Numbered from the stretch's first letter, positions 8,764 through 16,516 are shown. The stretch: DNA of 64,000 nucleotides from Desulfovirgula thermocuniculi DSM 16036 (GCF_000429345.1 NZ_AUBR01000001.1:119264-183263), one strand, 5' to 3'. Numbers and translations: made by a program. Notes: a model not told the origin generated them from the sequence alone.

Positions 8764-9030
8764 TTAACCCTCCCCAGCGCGGCGGAGGGCGTCCCGCAGG
8801 GCGGAAAGGGTAACCACGGGAGCCTCCGCAATCCTTTTCTCCAGCTGGCCGAGCAGCTCCCGGGTTTCGCGGTGGAGCGCCACCTGCTGCTCCTGCATTT
8901 CCCCCACGGCCAGGGCGAGGCGGTTTATTTCGCTGATGAGGGGCACGAGCAGCTTGTCGCGGAAGCCGGCCAGGACCTCTTTTATTAACTCCTGCAGGGA
9001 GTCGTCGGGTGTCACCGTCTTGAAATCCAT
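8764..9030 (-). CDS. Small helical protein of the dynamin-like cluster
   Basis: The 88-residue protein is predicted entirely helical with amphipathic periodicity (for example an LVPLISEINRLALAVGEMQ stretch) and no membrane segment. The ATG at 9030 has GGAGGAAGG nine bases upstream; a start at 9051 is possible but less well placed. No family is recognised. It ends three bases before the tail-anchored protein begins (8760), so the two are likely translationally coupled and may interact. Confidence 0.6.
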   Translation of the reverse strand: MDFKTVTPDDSLQELIKEVLAGFRDKLLVPLISEINRLALAVGEMQEQQVALHRETRELLGQLEKRIAEAPVVTLSALRDALRRAGEG

Positions 9031-9047
9031 GGGGCGCCTTCCTCCCT

Positions 9048-9242
9048 TCACAGTTGCTCCACGGCTCCTTTAACCAGGTGGAGGAAGCGGGCCAGTTCCT
9101 GGCGGGAGTTGTGCTTTAAGAGCTGGGCTACCTCCCGCTCCAGGTCCGCGAGGAGGTGGCGCTTGATCTCCTGGCCCGTCTGGCTGCTTATTTCCCGGAT
9201 GATGTTTTTCAGCCTTTCCTCAAGGATGCGGGCGTTTTCCAT
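9048..9242 (-). CDS. Very small helical protein overlapping the GTPase gene
   Basis: The 64-residue, fully helical product starts at an ATG (9242) inside the last 34 bases of the GTPase gene, with AGGAGG nine bases upstream, which makes translation convincing. The sequence is amphipathic (LEERLKNIIREIS..., LLADLEREVAQLL...), typical of a coiled-coil partner. No family recognised. The overlap with the GTPase suggests fixed stoichiometry between the two products. Confidence 0.62.
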   Translation of the reverse strand: MENARILEERLKNIIREISSQTGQEIKRHLLADLEREVAQLLKHNSRQELARFLHLVKGAVEQL

Positions 9243-11413
9243 ATGCGGTAACCTCCTGGCTTGGCAAGCATGTGCTGGATTTCCGCCAGTTCCTGGCGGT
9301 ACTTGGCCAGCGGGGCGGCAGGGATTGTATCCAGGAATTCCCTTACCTGCAGCAGGCGGCGCTGGAGGATCTTTTCGCCCCGCTGGGCAAGGACCATTTG
9401 TTCCAGGCGGCGCAGCAGGTGCTTGAAGGCAAAGTTGCGGGGGTCTTTGAGGGCTTCCCTGGCGGAGAGGAAGTGGATTTCCGCCCGGGAAGCTAGGGCG
9501 ATTTCCCGGCGTAGGTAGCCGGCTATGCGCTCCCTTTCCCGGTGGCTTAAGACGTCGGCAAAGTTCACCACCAGGAGGCAGTTGTCCTTGAAGGCGGCGC
9601 TTTCCCGGTCCACCTGCTCCAGGAGCTGCCGGTGGGTGGGGGAGAGGACGTGCCTGCCGTTAAAGAAGACCAGGTGGACGTCGCTCTTGCCGAGCCACCG
9701 GCCGACCAGCTGCAGGTAGCGGGTGTGCACGGAGTCCAGGCCGGGCGTGTCTATGAAGGTGGCCAGCTTCAGCGGCTCGGCGGGGTGGCCGATCTCCACC
9801 TTTTCCAGCAGCATGGCTTCCCGGGAGGTGAGCAGCTGCCGGAAGCGGCTGAGGTCCCGGGGGTCGTCCAGGCAAAAGAACTCCTTTCTGGGCCGGTAAA
9901 AGGTCAGGCGCACGGCAGCGGCGGCGCGCGCGGCTCGCCTGGCCGGCAGGGAGCGGGCGAGGGTTAAAGCGGTGCCCGGCGCGCGGGGGACGGCTAGGGC
10001 CGGGGGCCGGAAGAGGTTTCTGGTTTGCTCCAGCCAGTGCCCCAGCTGCGTGAGGCTCACGGGGAAAAACCTGTTCCCCGCGAGGACTTCCACCTGCCGC
10101 ACCTGCCGGAGAAAGCCGGGGTCTTCTAGCCACTTTGCCAGGGCGGCCATTTCCTCCCGGCAGGGGTAGGCCTCCCCGCCGCGCTCGGCAAGGAGCGGCA
10201 GGGTCACCTGCTCCGGGAAGCTGGCTGCGGCGGCTTTCTCGGCCGCGTGGTGGAGGTGCGTAAGGCAGGGGGTGGTGGGGCAGTCCTGCACGGGCAGTAG
10301 TGGTTCCCCGAGTAGGGCGTTGGCAAAGGTGCTTTTCCCGGCCGAAAAGGGGCCCCAAATGGTGATGAAAAAGGAATCGGCGGCCAGGCTGCGGGCCACT
10401 TCCTTTAAGGGCTCTGCGTTCACGGAGGGCAGGGCCGCCACATCTTCGAGCAGCCGGCGGAGGAGGTCCAGCAGGCGCTCTTTTAGGAGCGCGAAATTGA
10501 CGGTCTGGAAGCCGCCGTCCCCGCCGGCGGAGGTGGCGAGGGGCGGGGAGGCCTCCTGGCCGTATCCTTCCAGCTCCCTCAGGAGGGCGGTCTTCTGCGC
10601 GTGCAGCTTTTCCCGCCGTTCCCTCAGCGAGATGATGGTTCCGGCCCGGCGGCGGATTTCCCAAAAAGTGCAGAGGAATTCCGCGTTGCTTTCCAGCGAG
10701 GCGGCCCTCTTCAGCTGCCGGGGAATGGCCGCATCCTCTTCCCGGCACTTTTCCTCCAGGCGCCGGGCGCTCGCGAGTTCTGCTTCCACCTCCAGGAGGA
10801 GGCGGAACTTTTCCCGCCAGGCCTCCTGCTTCGGGTGCAGGTAACGAAGCGGCACCTCCCGGCCCCATATTTCCCCCAGCGCCGCCCGGGTGGCTTTTAA
10901 AGCGCTGCCGTCCGGGGAGCCGTAATTGGCGTTGATCCAGAAAGAAAGCTTTGTGTACAGGTGGGGAAGGAGGCCTTTCAGGTGGTGTAAAATGTAGCGG
11001 TCCTCATCCCCCAACCCTCGCTGGTGAAAAAGGTAGAGGATCAGGTCGGCGGATTCCGCCACCTCTTTCAGCCAGCCAGGCTTCCTTCCGGCTTCGATGC
11101 CCGGCGTGTCGATGAGCGTGGCCTTCTCCAGCCACGGGTGCGGCAGGGAAACCTCCACCTTTTTAAAGTGCTCGCCCGGCGCCTTTAGGCGGCGGGCGAA
11201 CTCCCTGCGCTCCGAGATTTCTTTGGGCGTTCTGGCGTAAAATACGGCGCGGAAGGTTTCCCCGTGGCGGAAGATGAGCGGGCAGGGGGTGGAGGGCAGC
11301 ACGTCTACCGGCGAGAGTTCTTCCCTCAGGAGAACGTTAACCAAGGTGGACTTGCCGGTTCCGGTGGTGCCCATGAAGGCGATGACGGGGGCTATGTGTC
11401 CGTCGCCCTTCAT
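9209..11413 (-). CDS. Protein with two dynamin-like GTPase domains
   Basis: The 734-residue protein carries two separate GTPase domains. The first has its P-loop GTTGTGKST at residues 15-23, a switch Thr in a Ser-Thr-Pro-Cys-Pro context and Asp-Thr-Pro-Gly near residue 120. A coiled-coil, about residues 225-300, follows. The second has GPFSAGKST (near 355), a Thr-Thr-Pro-Cys motif and Asp-Thr-Pro-Gly-Leu-Asp (near 585), typical of bacterial dynamin-like proteins. Such proteins remodel or tether membranes using GTP. Compared with the best-known tandem bacterial dynamin DynA (about 1,200 residues), this is short, with little room for stalk helices. The start at 11413 has GGGGGAG upstream; the longer frame to 11470 adds unlikely sequence. 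Confidence 0.78.
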   Translation of the reverse strand: MKGDGHIAPVIAFMGTTGTGKSTLVNVLLREELSPVDVLPSTPCPLIFRHGETFRAVFYARTPKEISERREFARRLKAPGEHFKKVEVSLPHPWLEKATLIDTPGIEAGRKPGWLKEVAESADLILYLFHQRGLGDEDRYILHHLKGLLPHLYTKLSFWINANYGSPDGSALKATRAALGEIWGREVPLRYLHPKQEAWREKFRLLLEVEAELASARRLEEKCREEDAAIPRQLKRAASLESNAEFLCTFWEIRRRAGTIISLRERREKLHAQKTALLRELEGYGQEASPPLATSAGGDGGFQTVNFALLKERLLDLLRRLLEDVAALPSVNAEPLKEVARSLAADSFFITIWGPFSAGKSTFANALLGEPLLPVQDCPTTPCLTHLHHAAEKAAAASFPEQVTLPLLAERGGEAYPCREEMAALAKWLEDPGFLRQVRQVEVLAGNRFFPVSLTQLGHWLEQTRNLFRPPALAVPRAPGTALTLARSLPARRAARAAAAVRLTFYRPRKEFFCLDDPRDLSRFRQLLTSREAMLLEKVEIGHPAEPLKLATFIDTPGLDSVHTRYLQLVGRWLGKSDVHLVFFNGRHVLSPTHRQLLEQVDRESAAFKDNCLLVVNFADVLSHRERERIAGYLRREIALASRAEIHFLSAREALKDPRNFAFKHLLRRLEQMVLAQRGEKILQRRLLQVREFLDTIPAAPLAKYRQELAEIQHMLAKPGGYRIWKTPASLRKG

Positions 11414-11485
11414 TTTTTTGCACGCTCCCCCAGTTTTGCTTAATTGGTATATATTTTGGGGAGCAGGCAAATATGACCGGCTTTT

Positions 11486-12562
11486 TCAGTGGGCAATGTT
11501 GGCCAGGGTGAGCAGGATCTCCAGAGCAAAGAGCAGCACGATGGCCGCCTCCAGGAGGGTGGACTGCTGGTTGATCACCCGGTTGCTGAGCATGGTATAG
11601 TTTTGCATGATCACCGAGAGCTTGCGCTCGATGCTCTCCACCCAGGCGCGGGTGCGGAAGACGGAGAGGGCGGCCCCGTACACCCGGGCATAGTAGACGT
11701 CCTCCGTAACCTTGATGGAGTTCTGGATCCTTTCCAGGATCTCGTTGATGTCCACCACCAGCTCCATGAGCCGGTTCATGATGTGCCGGTAGTAGCCCAG
11801 GCGGCGGAGCTGCGTGGCCCGCTCGGCTTCCTCAATGTCATCGTACATCTTGCCCATTTCCTCGCTGAGCAGCTTGTCGTAGTAGCGCAACTCCACCAGC
11901 TGCGTGAGGGCAAATTCCAGGAGGTCCGGTATATCCTGACTGCCCGCGGCGTCGTAAACCAGCGCCGAGGCCCAGGTGATGATGGCCATGTCGCCGGGGC
12001 CGTAGGAGAAGGTGTGCTGCAGGGTTTCCTTGCGCACCTGGGGGCTGACCGGATCGGGATCGGCCAGCAAAAGCGGCACCGGGTCCCACTCCTCGCGCCA
12101 CTCCTGGAAGAAAAAGAGGGTATAGTCCTCCTCTGCGTTCCGCGTCCCCGGGCGCACCATGGCCGCGCTCAAGATGCCGGTTATTTCCTTCAGCTTGCCT
12201 TCGAAGATGGCGTTTATTTCCCTTGCGGCCTGCTGGTTTTCGTCCAGGAAGACGGCCAGGTCCCGGATTTCCTCGTAGCCAAAGTGGGGAGGGATCAGCA
12301 CGTGCATGACCAGGCTGATCACGCCTAGGTCGTAAATTTTCCCCGCAAAGCGTACCTGGAGCGGGCGCCCGCCCACGGCCACCACGTCCTCTCCCAGCTC
12401 CACCGTAACCGGAGGATTGGGGATGTGGACGGCCCTTAAAGGGAGGCGGGAGAGGCGGAGGCGGGAAGTGGGCTTGGTGTGGGCCAGCAGTTCCTCCACC
12501 TTGTTCAGGTTTATCTCGTCGGCCACGTCGAAAATGCGGTAGAGCCAGATGGAGTTGGGCAC
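11486..12562 (-). CDS. RMD1/DUF155-like membrane-anchored protein
   Basis: The 358-residue protein has an N-terminal alpha/beta region with a Tyr-Asp-Leu-Gly-(V)-I-S start of the DUF155-like core, an acidic helical middle with a Leu-Ala-x-Ser/Thr-type region, and a C-terminal helix pair ending in one membrane segment (about 335-353, LLEAAIVLLFALEILLTL). This order matches RMD1/RMND1-type proteins, whose mitochondrial members sit on the inner membrane; bacterial roles are unknown. GTG 12562 has AAGGTGG eight bases upstream, while GTG 12574 has its site too close. It heads the cluster containing the tandem GTPase, 72 bases upstream of that gene. Confidence 0.65.
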   Translation of the reverse strand: MPNSIWLYRIFDVADEINLNKVEELLAHTKPTSRLRLSRLPLRAVHIPNPPVTVELGEDVVAVGGRPLQVRFAGKIYDLGVISLVMHVLIPPHFGYEEIRDLAVFLDENQQAAREINAIFEGKLKEITGILSAAMVRPGTRNAEEDYTLFFFQEWREEWDPVPLLLADPDPVSPQVRKETLQHTFSYGPGDMAIITWASALVYDAAGSQDIPDLLEFALTQLVELRYYDKLLSEEMGKMYDDIEEAERATQLRRLGYYRHIMNRLMELVVDINEILERIQNSIKVTEDVYYARVYGAALSVFRTRAWVESIERKLSVIMQNYTMLSNRVINQQSTLLEAAIVLLFALEILLTLANIAH

Positions 12563-12596
12563 TTCCCTTACCACCTTCCGGAAACGGTCAAGGAAT

Positions 12597-12626
12597 ATTA
12601 TACCCTTGACACGCCAGCTGTGTTAA
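12597..12626 (-). promoter_or_regulatory. Promoter of the RMD1/tandem-GTPase cluster
   Basis: On the minus strand TTAACA (12626-12621) is followed after 18 bases by a perfect TATAAT (12602-12597), 34 bases before the first gene's start at 12562. It overlaps the tRNA-Leu promoter on the other strand. Confidence 0.65.
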
Positions 12627-12635
12627 TCATATAAT
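12606..12635 (+). promoter_or_regulatory. tRNA-Leu(GAG) promoter
   Basis: Perfect TTGACA (12606-12611), 18-base spacer and perfect TATAAT (12630-12635), ending 16 bases before the tRNA. Confidence 0.85.
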
Positions 12636-12651
12636 AGCCTATGGGTAGCGT

Positions 12652-12734
12652 GTCGGAGTGGCGGAATTGGCAGACGCGCACGTTTGAGGGGCGTGTGGGA
12701 AACCGTGCGGGTTCAAGTCCCGCCTCCGACACCA
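12652..12734 (+). tRNA. tRNA-Leu(GAG)
   Basis: An 83-base tRNA with encoded CCA. The 7-bp acceptor GTCGGAG/CTCCGAC, discriminator A, a long variable arm and T-arm GCGGG-TTCAAGT-CCCGC can be read. The anticodon loop TTGAGGG carries GAG at 12686-12688. It reads CUC/CUU leucine codons. It has its own promoter and terminator, so it is a single-gene unit. Confidence 0.95.
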
Positions 12735-12750
12735 CTCTAACATTAGCCAC

Positions 12751-12777
12751 GGGCCGAGGAGGAGCCTCGGCCCTTTT
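12751..12777 (+). terminator. Terminator of tRNA-Leu(GAG)
   Basis: Nine-bp perfect stem GGGCCGAGG/CCTCGGCCC, loop AGGAG, then TTTT. Confidence 0.85.
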
Positions 12778-12806
12778 GCTGCAAGTAAAAGGGCATAGGG
12801 GGCGTT

Positions 12807-13541
12807 TTGTTGTTCGGACAGGATATTTCACCCCTTTTAGAGCAAAGGGTGGAAAAATGGCAATCTTTTTTTCATGGGGTAGCTGTTTCCACACCGGTGG
12901 TGGTAGGATACCTGGCCATTAGCGTGGCCTACGGTATTTTAGCCCGGCAGGCCGGCCTGGGGCTGGTGGAAACCGTGCTCATGTCTACTTTGGTTTATGC
13001 CGGTTCGGCCCAATTCATTGGCGTCGGCATGCTGGCGGGTGGGGCCAGCGCGGCGGCCATCATTGCCACTACTTTTCTGGTCAATCTCCGGCACTTGTTA
13101 TACAGTGCCTCCCTGGCACCTTATCTCCGCCGGGTAGGCATGGCCCGCCTGGCCGGCCTGGGATTTGGCGTGACCGATGAAACCTTTTCTCTTGATATCG
13201 TTGAACTCTCCCGGGGACCTAGGTCGACTATGTTCTTGGCCGGCGTACACCTGGCGCCATATCTGGCCTGGAATACTGGTTCCCTTCTTGGCGGACTCCT
13301 GGGCGGCTTGGTAGGTGGCATTCAACAATTAGGCCTGGACTTTGCCTTACCCGCTATGTTCATTGCTCTCTTGGTACCCCAGGTAAAAGACCGCCTGCTG
13401 GCCGTTACCGCCTTGGTGTCCGGCCTGATATCCCTTATCTTGTCCCTCTTTGTGCAGAGCAGCTGGAACGTACTCCTGGCCACGCTCCTTGCGGCGTCCT
13501 TTGGAATGGGGTGGAAAAAATGGCGCAACCATTGTGGGTAA
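12807..13541 (+). CDS. azlC: Branched-chain amino acid exporter, large subunit
   Basis: The 244-residue membrane protein has about seven hydrophobic segments and the AzlC pattern: an N-terminal P-x-x-x-G-Y-x-A-I-S-V-A-Y-G segment, a Tyr-Ala-Gly-Ser-Ala-Gln-Phe motif near residue 66, and Asn-Leu-Arg-His near 93. With AzlD it exports branched-chain amino acids and analogues. The start is a TTG at 12807 (or 12810) after AGGGGG. azlD overlaps its end by 22 bases, showing cotranscription and probably coupled translation. Confidence 0.88.
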   Translation: MLFGQDISPLLEQRVEKWQSFFHGVAVSTPVVVGYLAISVAYGILARQAGLGLVETVLMSTLVYAGSAQFIGVGMLAGGASAAAIIATTFLVNLRHLLYSASLAPYLRRVGMARLAGLGFGVTDETFSLDIVELSRGPRSTMFLAGVHLAPYLAWNTGSLLGGLLGGLVGGIQQLGLDFALPAMFIALLVPQVKDRLLAVTALVSGLISLILSLFVQSSWNVLLATLLAASFGMGWKKWRNHCG

Positions 13542-13837
13542 TCATCGGAATGGCCTTGGTTACATATATTCCCAGGGTGTTGCCTCTGGTTATACTTTCT
13601 CGCAGGGAGATTCCTCCCGGCTTGCGCTGCTGGCTACAATTTGTTCCGGTTTCGGTACTTTCAGCGCTGTTGGTTCCCGGCCTCTTGGTTCAGAATGGTC
13701 AACTGGCTCTCCAGCTGAATAACCATTACTTGCTGGCAGCCATTCCCTCATTTCTAGTAGCCGTAAAATACAGGAATATCTTTCTTACCGTCTTTTGCGG
13801 TATTGTTTCCCTTATGGTTATTCGGGCGTTACTTTAA
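13520..13837 (+). CDS. azlD: Branched-chain amino acid exporter, small subunit
   Basis: The 105-residue protein has three or four membrane segments and the AzlD start pattern (a Gly-Met-Ala-Leu-Val-Thr-Tyr-Ile-Pro-Arg-Val-Leu-Pro motif near residues 11-23). It is the obligate partner of AzlC. The ATG at 13520 follows GGGGTGG; a GTG at 13511 is the alternative. The gene begins inside azlC in another frame. Confidence 0.88.
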   Translation: MAQPLWVIIGMALVTYIPRVLPLVILSRREIPPGLRCWLQFVPVSVLSALLVPGLLVQNGQLALQLNNHYLLAAIPSFLVAVKYRNIFLTVFCGIVSLMVIRALL

Positions 13838-13949
13838 GTGGTTGCCGGCTGCCAGGTTTGGTGTTCTTGATAATGTGAACCGTTCGCCAAAGTATTTGGG
13901 TCCCGGCCCGGTGCTTGTGAAAAAATAGCCGAGCCAAATCGACAATTGG

Positions 13950-13985
13950 AGGGGGTTCTCTTTTCTTTTTGCGCCCCCTTTTTTA
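13950..13985 (+). terminator. Possible weak terminator downstream of azlD
   Basis: AGGGGG (13950-13955) can pair with CCCCCT (13974-13979), with an 18-base pyrimidine-rich loop and a run of six Ts directly after. The stem is short. The 13838-14040 gap holds nothing else that I can support. Confidence 0.35.
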
Positions 13986-14040
13986 TAATAAGGCCTAACC
14001 CCGTCGGAGCCGGGATTACGGACAGCAGGGAGTGAGTGCG

Positions 14041-14229
14041 ATGCGGGAGTGGCTGAAGGCATTGATCGCCAAGTACTGGGAGGAGCCGTTTTGCCAGGCC
14101 GAGCTGGCCCGCGCGGAAATGTTACTGAAAGAGAGAGGCCGCGAAAAGGTAAAGCTGCGGGTGCTGAGGGGCCATAAAGGCCGTAAAGAGAAAAGGCCCT
14201 GCCTGCAGGGCCGCGTGAGCGCAGGTTGA
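14041..14229 (+). CDS. Small basic protein of unknown function
   Basis: The 62-residue frame starts at ATG 14041 with GGGAGTGA nine bases upstream. The first half is a plausible amphipathic helix with Trp and Tyr; the second half is Lys/Arg-rich with one Cys. No family is recognised. The stop codon lies directly before the left half of an intrinsic terminator that has been split by the TnpB element, which supports that a transcript ended here. Nothing else points to a function. Confidence 0.45.
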   Translation: MREWLKALIAKYWEEPFCQAELARAEMLLKERGREKVKLRVLRGHKGRKEKRPCLQGRVSAG

Positions 14230-14239
14230 GCCGCCTTAC

Positions 14240-15659
14240 CAGAAAGTCCGCCGCTGAAGGCCCCGGCTTTTAAGCCTGGGGATGAAAGCGGCGGCCAGGT
14301 GTGCTAAAATGGAAGCATGAGGCGAACAAACGTTGTCCGGGTTTTGCCCGGTAAGCAACAAAGGCAAGTGCTCGAAACCATCGGGGACCGCTGTGCTGCC
14401 CTCTGGAACGCCGTCCAGTACAGGTGCAGGCAGGCCTTCTTTAAAGGAGAACCCGTGCCTTCATATGCGGCTCTGTGCTCCGAGTTCAAGGAGCACCCGG
14501 CGTATCGTGCCCTGCCCGCTCACATAGGGCAGGAGGTCATCAAGAAAGCGAGGAAGGCGTGGGACTCCTTCTTTGCTTGCCTGCGGCTGTACCGGAAAGG
14601 CGAACTGGAGAGGCCGCCGCGCATACCCCGCTACTGGAAGGACCGCCGCACGGGAAAGCGTACGTTCTGCGTCATCCCCGTCAAGGCGCCCACGTCCTAC
14701 GCGTTGGACTCCCGCACCCTCTCCCTCACACTACCGCGGGATCTCCGGGAAAAGCATGGAGGCCGCCTGGTCCTGCATACGAAGGGCGTCTTGCGCTTCC
14801 ACGGTACCCCCAAGACCTTGGAACTCAAGTACGACCGGGTGAAGAAGCGCTGGTACGCCCACCAGGTTGTGGAAGTGCCGGAACCAGCGAGAAAAACCCG
14901 GCCCGAAAAATACGCCGCTTTAGACCTCGGCGCCAGGGTGCTGGCAGCTCTGGCCGTCGAAGGCCTGGACCGCCAAATCCTCTTCTCCGGCCGCGAAGTC
15001 TGGAAGGACTTCCTGTACTGGACTAAGCAGATAGCAGAAGAGCAATCCAGGCTTAACCAGGCCGGGCGTAAAACCTCCCGGCAACTGAGGAGGCTCTACC
15101 AAGTTCGCACCCGCAGGCTCAAACACGCCTTTGTCGCCCTTGCCGCAGAAATCGCACGCATCCTCAAGCAGCACCGCGTGACCACGCTGTTCCTCGAAGA
15201 CCTGACGGGCATCCGGGAAGACATGGACTTTGGGCCGAAGAACCTCCTGGTGCACAACTTCTGGGCCGTGAGACAGCTGAGAAACCTCATCGAGGCCGCC
15301 TGTACGCGGGCCGGGATACGGGTAGTGCCCGTGGAGCCGCGCGGCACCTCTTCCCGGTGTGCCGTCTGCGGTTCCCCCGTCAAGCGTCCCGCCAGGTATA
15401 AGGTGGTGTGCGAAAGATGCGGCTGCGTCTGGCACGCCGACGCCAACGCGGCGCTCAACATACTGCTTTGGGGCTCCTCGAAGGGGCACGGGGCGGAGGC
15501 CACGCCCCTGAAGCCGCTCGCCCTCCGGTGGGACCGCCACCGGTGGGTGAGCCGCTTCGAATCTGCCGCCGGTACGCTGTATGCGACGAGCGGTAGCCGG
15601 ATGGCGGCGCGAGCCGCCTGAAGGAATCCCCGGGTTTTAACCCTGGGTGAGGAAGTCAA
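14240..15659 (+). mobile_element. TnpB-only IS200/IS605-type element, copy 1
   Basis: Borders come from comparing this copy with the second one at 39744-41167: identity starts at a TTAC (14236-14239) and stops at TCAA (15656-15659). TTAC target and TCAA right cleavage site are those known for IS608-type single-strand transposition, so the element should be 1,420 bp. The left end folds as an outer stem (14248-14255 with 14287-14294) around an inner hairpin (14261-14281); the right end has a hairpin at 15628-15647. There is no TnpA transposase, so movement would need one in trans. It sits in the loop of an older terminator (14230-14237 with 15662-15668). Confidence 0.85.
14317..15621 (+). CDS. 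tnpB: TnpB RNA-guided nuclease of IS605 family
   Basis: The 434-residue protein has the OrfB layout: N-terminal HTH-like region (about 1-60), a beta-rich WED/REC-like region, then a split RuvC nuclease. Catalytic residues can be read: Asp in Ala-Leu-Asp-Leu-Gly-Ala-Arg (near 206), Glu in Leu-Phe-Leu-Glu-Asp-Leu (near 295) and Asp in His-Ala-Asp-Ala-Asn-Ala-Ala (near 376). A four-Cys zinc finger (CxxC...CxxC, near 348-370) lies between the last two. TnpB uses an RNA from the element's right end to cut DNA beside a target motif. All key residues are intact, so it is likely active. The start ATG 14317 lies 78 bases inside the left border. Confidence 0.92.
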   Translation: MRRTNVVRVLPGKQQRQVLETIGDRCAALWNAVQYRCRQAFFKGEPVPSYAALCSEFKEHPAYRALPAHIGQEVIKKARKAWDSFFACLRLYRKGELERPPRIPRYWKDRRTGKRTFCVIPVKAPTSYALDSRTLSLTLPRDLREKHGGRLVLHTKGVLRFHGTPKTLELKYDRVKKRWYAHQVVEVPEPARKTRPEKYAALDLGARVLAALAVEGLDRQILFSGREVWKDFLYWTKQIAEEQSRLNQAGRKTSRQLRRLYQVRTRRLKHAFVALAAEIARILKQHRVTTLFLEDLTGIREDMDFGPKNLLVHNFWAVRQLRNLIEAACTRAGIRVVPVEPRGTSSRCAVCGSPVKRPARYKVVCERCGCVWHADANAALNILLWGSSKGHGAEATPLKPLALRWDRHRWVSRFESAAGTLYATSGSRMAARAA

Positions 15660-15679
15660 CAAAGGCGGTTTTATCATTT
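15520..15679 (+). ncRNA. Predicted omega (right-end) RNA with guide, copy 1
   Basis: TnpB guide RNAs overlap the 3' end of tnpB, end in the right-end hairpin and carry about 20 bases of flanking DNA as guide. Here the hairpin CCCCGGGTT/AACCCTGGG (15628-15647) ends with TCAA at 15659, and the guide would begin at 15660. The 5' boundary is a guess. The predicted target-adjacent motif is TTAC. This is inferred from the family, not directly shown. Confidence 0.5.
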
Positions 15680-15691
15680 TGGGGTGGCTTT

Positions 15692-15994
15692 TTAATTGTT
15701 TTCCCGGCAGGGAAGCTTCCGGCTGCGCCGGCGGTACATCTGTAAAAAAGCGTGGCTTAGGGGGTACGGGCCCCGCTCGAAGCGGGGGCAGGGGAACTCC
15801 GGGCAGTCCCGGGAGCAATAATCGACGCCCCGGCTGATGGCGCAGGCCAGCACCGGGCAGCGGAAGCCCAGCCGTTCCTGGGCCCCGATCTTGAGGCGGG
15901 CTTCAATGGTGTTGCCCGGGCCGCAGGGCGCACACTCTCCCCGGTGGTAGAGCCCGCACGCGCTGCAGGCCAAGCCGCAGGGTCCGACGTGCAT
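15692..15994 (-). CDS. Cysteine-rich DUF3795-type protein
   Basis: The 100-residue protein begins with Gly-Pro-Cys-Gly-Leu-Ala-Cys-Ser-Ala-Cys and goes on to further Cys pairs (Cys-Ala-Pro-Cys-Gly-Pro-Gly, then CPVLAC and CSRDCPEFPC), ten or more Cys in total. This resembles DUF3795, small proteins expected to bind zinc or an iron-sulfur cluster, of unknown function. ATG 15994 has GGAGG upstream; a GTG at 16006 is too close to it. It is the last gene of a possible operon with the phosphoesterase, 36 bases upstream. Confidence 0.68.
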   Translation of the reverse strand: MHVGPCGLACSACGLYHRGECAPCGPGNTIEARLKIGAQERLGFRCPVLACAISRGVDYCSRDCPEFPCPRFERGPYPLSHAFLQMYRRRSRKLPCRENN

Positions 15995-16030
15995 GGCCGG
16001 GCACACCTCCGTCTCCGCGGCAGCCAGGGG

Positions 16031-16516
16031 CTAGGGCAGCCTGATGATTTCTCCCCTCACGCCCCCGGGGCCGACTTCCAAGATGCCGTAGGAGTTGTAG
16101 GGGGCAAAGCGCCTGTCCAAAAGGCTGCCCGGGTTAAAAAAGAGCACGCCGTCTTTAAACTCGTTGCGCGGGCAGTGGGTGTGGCCGTAAACGATAACGT
16201 CCACGCCGGGCAGCAAGGCCATCACCCTCTTTTCAATGCCCAGGGGGCTGCCGGAGCCGTGGGCGACGCCGAACTTGTAGCCCCCGGCCTCAAAGACAGC
16301 CGTGGCCGGCAGCTTTTCCCTTACCTCGGGGTAGTCCATATTCCCGTGGACGGCAATGACCCTGCCCATCCTGCTCAAGTCTTCATACACACAGAGGGCC
16401 ACCAGGTCCCCGCAGTGGACGATAATATCCGCTTCCCTGAGCACCTTTTCCATGCCCGGGGGCAACCAGTTTCCCGGGCGCTTCACATGGGTATCCGCTA
16501 TGACCACAATGCGCAT
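16031..16516 (-). CDS. YfcE/MJ0936-type metallophosphoesterase
   Basis: The 161-residue cytoplasmic enzyme shows all metal-binding motifs of the small calcineurin-like family: Asp-Thr-His near residue 8, Cys-Gly-Asp near 36, Gly-Asn-Met-Asp near 59, a His in Val-Ala-His-Gly near 85, and Gly-His-Thr-His near 111 followed by Asn-Pro-Gly-Ser. Members hydrolyse phosphodiesters with manganese or nickel; the physiological substrate is usually unknown. It lies 15 bases after the DUF169 gene ends, so it is probably on the same transcript. Confidence 0.88.
   Translation of the reverse strand: MRIVVIADTHVKRPGNWLPPGMEKVLREADIIVHCGDLVALCVYEDLSRMGRVIAVHGNMDYPEVREKLPATAVFEAGGYKFGVAHGSGSPLGIEKRVMALLPGVDVIVYGHTHCPRNEFKDGVLFFNPGSLLDRRFAPYNSYGILEVGPGGVRGEIIRLP

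Noticed and set aside
13984..13989. TATAAT as a -10 element before the small gene at 14041
   Set aside because: No acceptable -35 at 16-18 bases; it is part of the T-rich tail of a hairpin.
14240..15659. Complete IS605 with TnpA
   Set aside because: No TnpA HUH transposase frame on either strand inside or next to the element; it is of the TnpB-only type.
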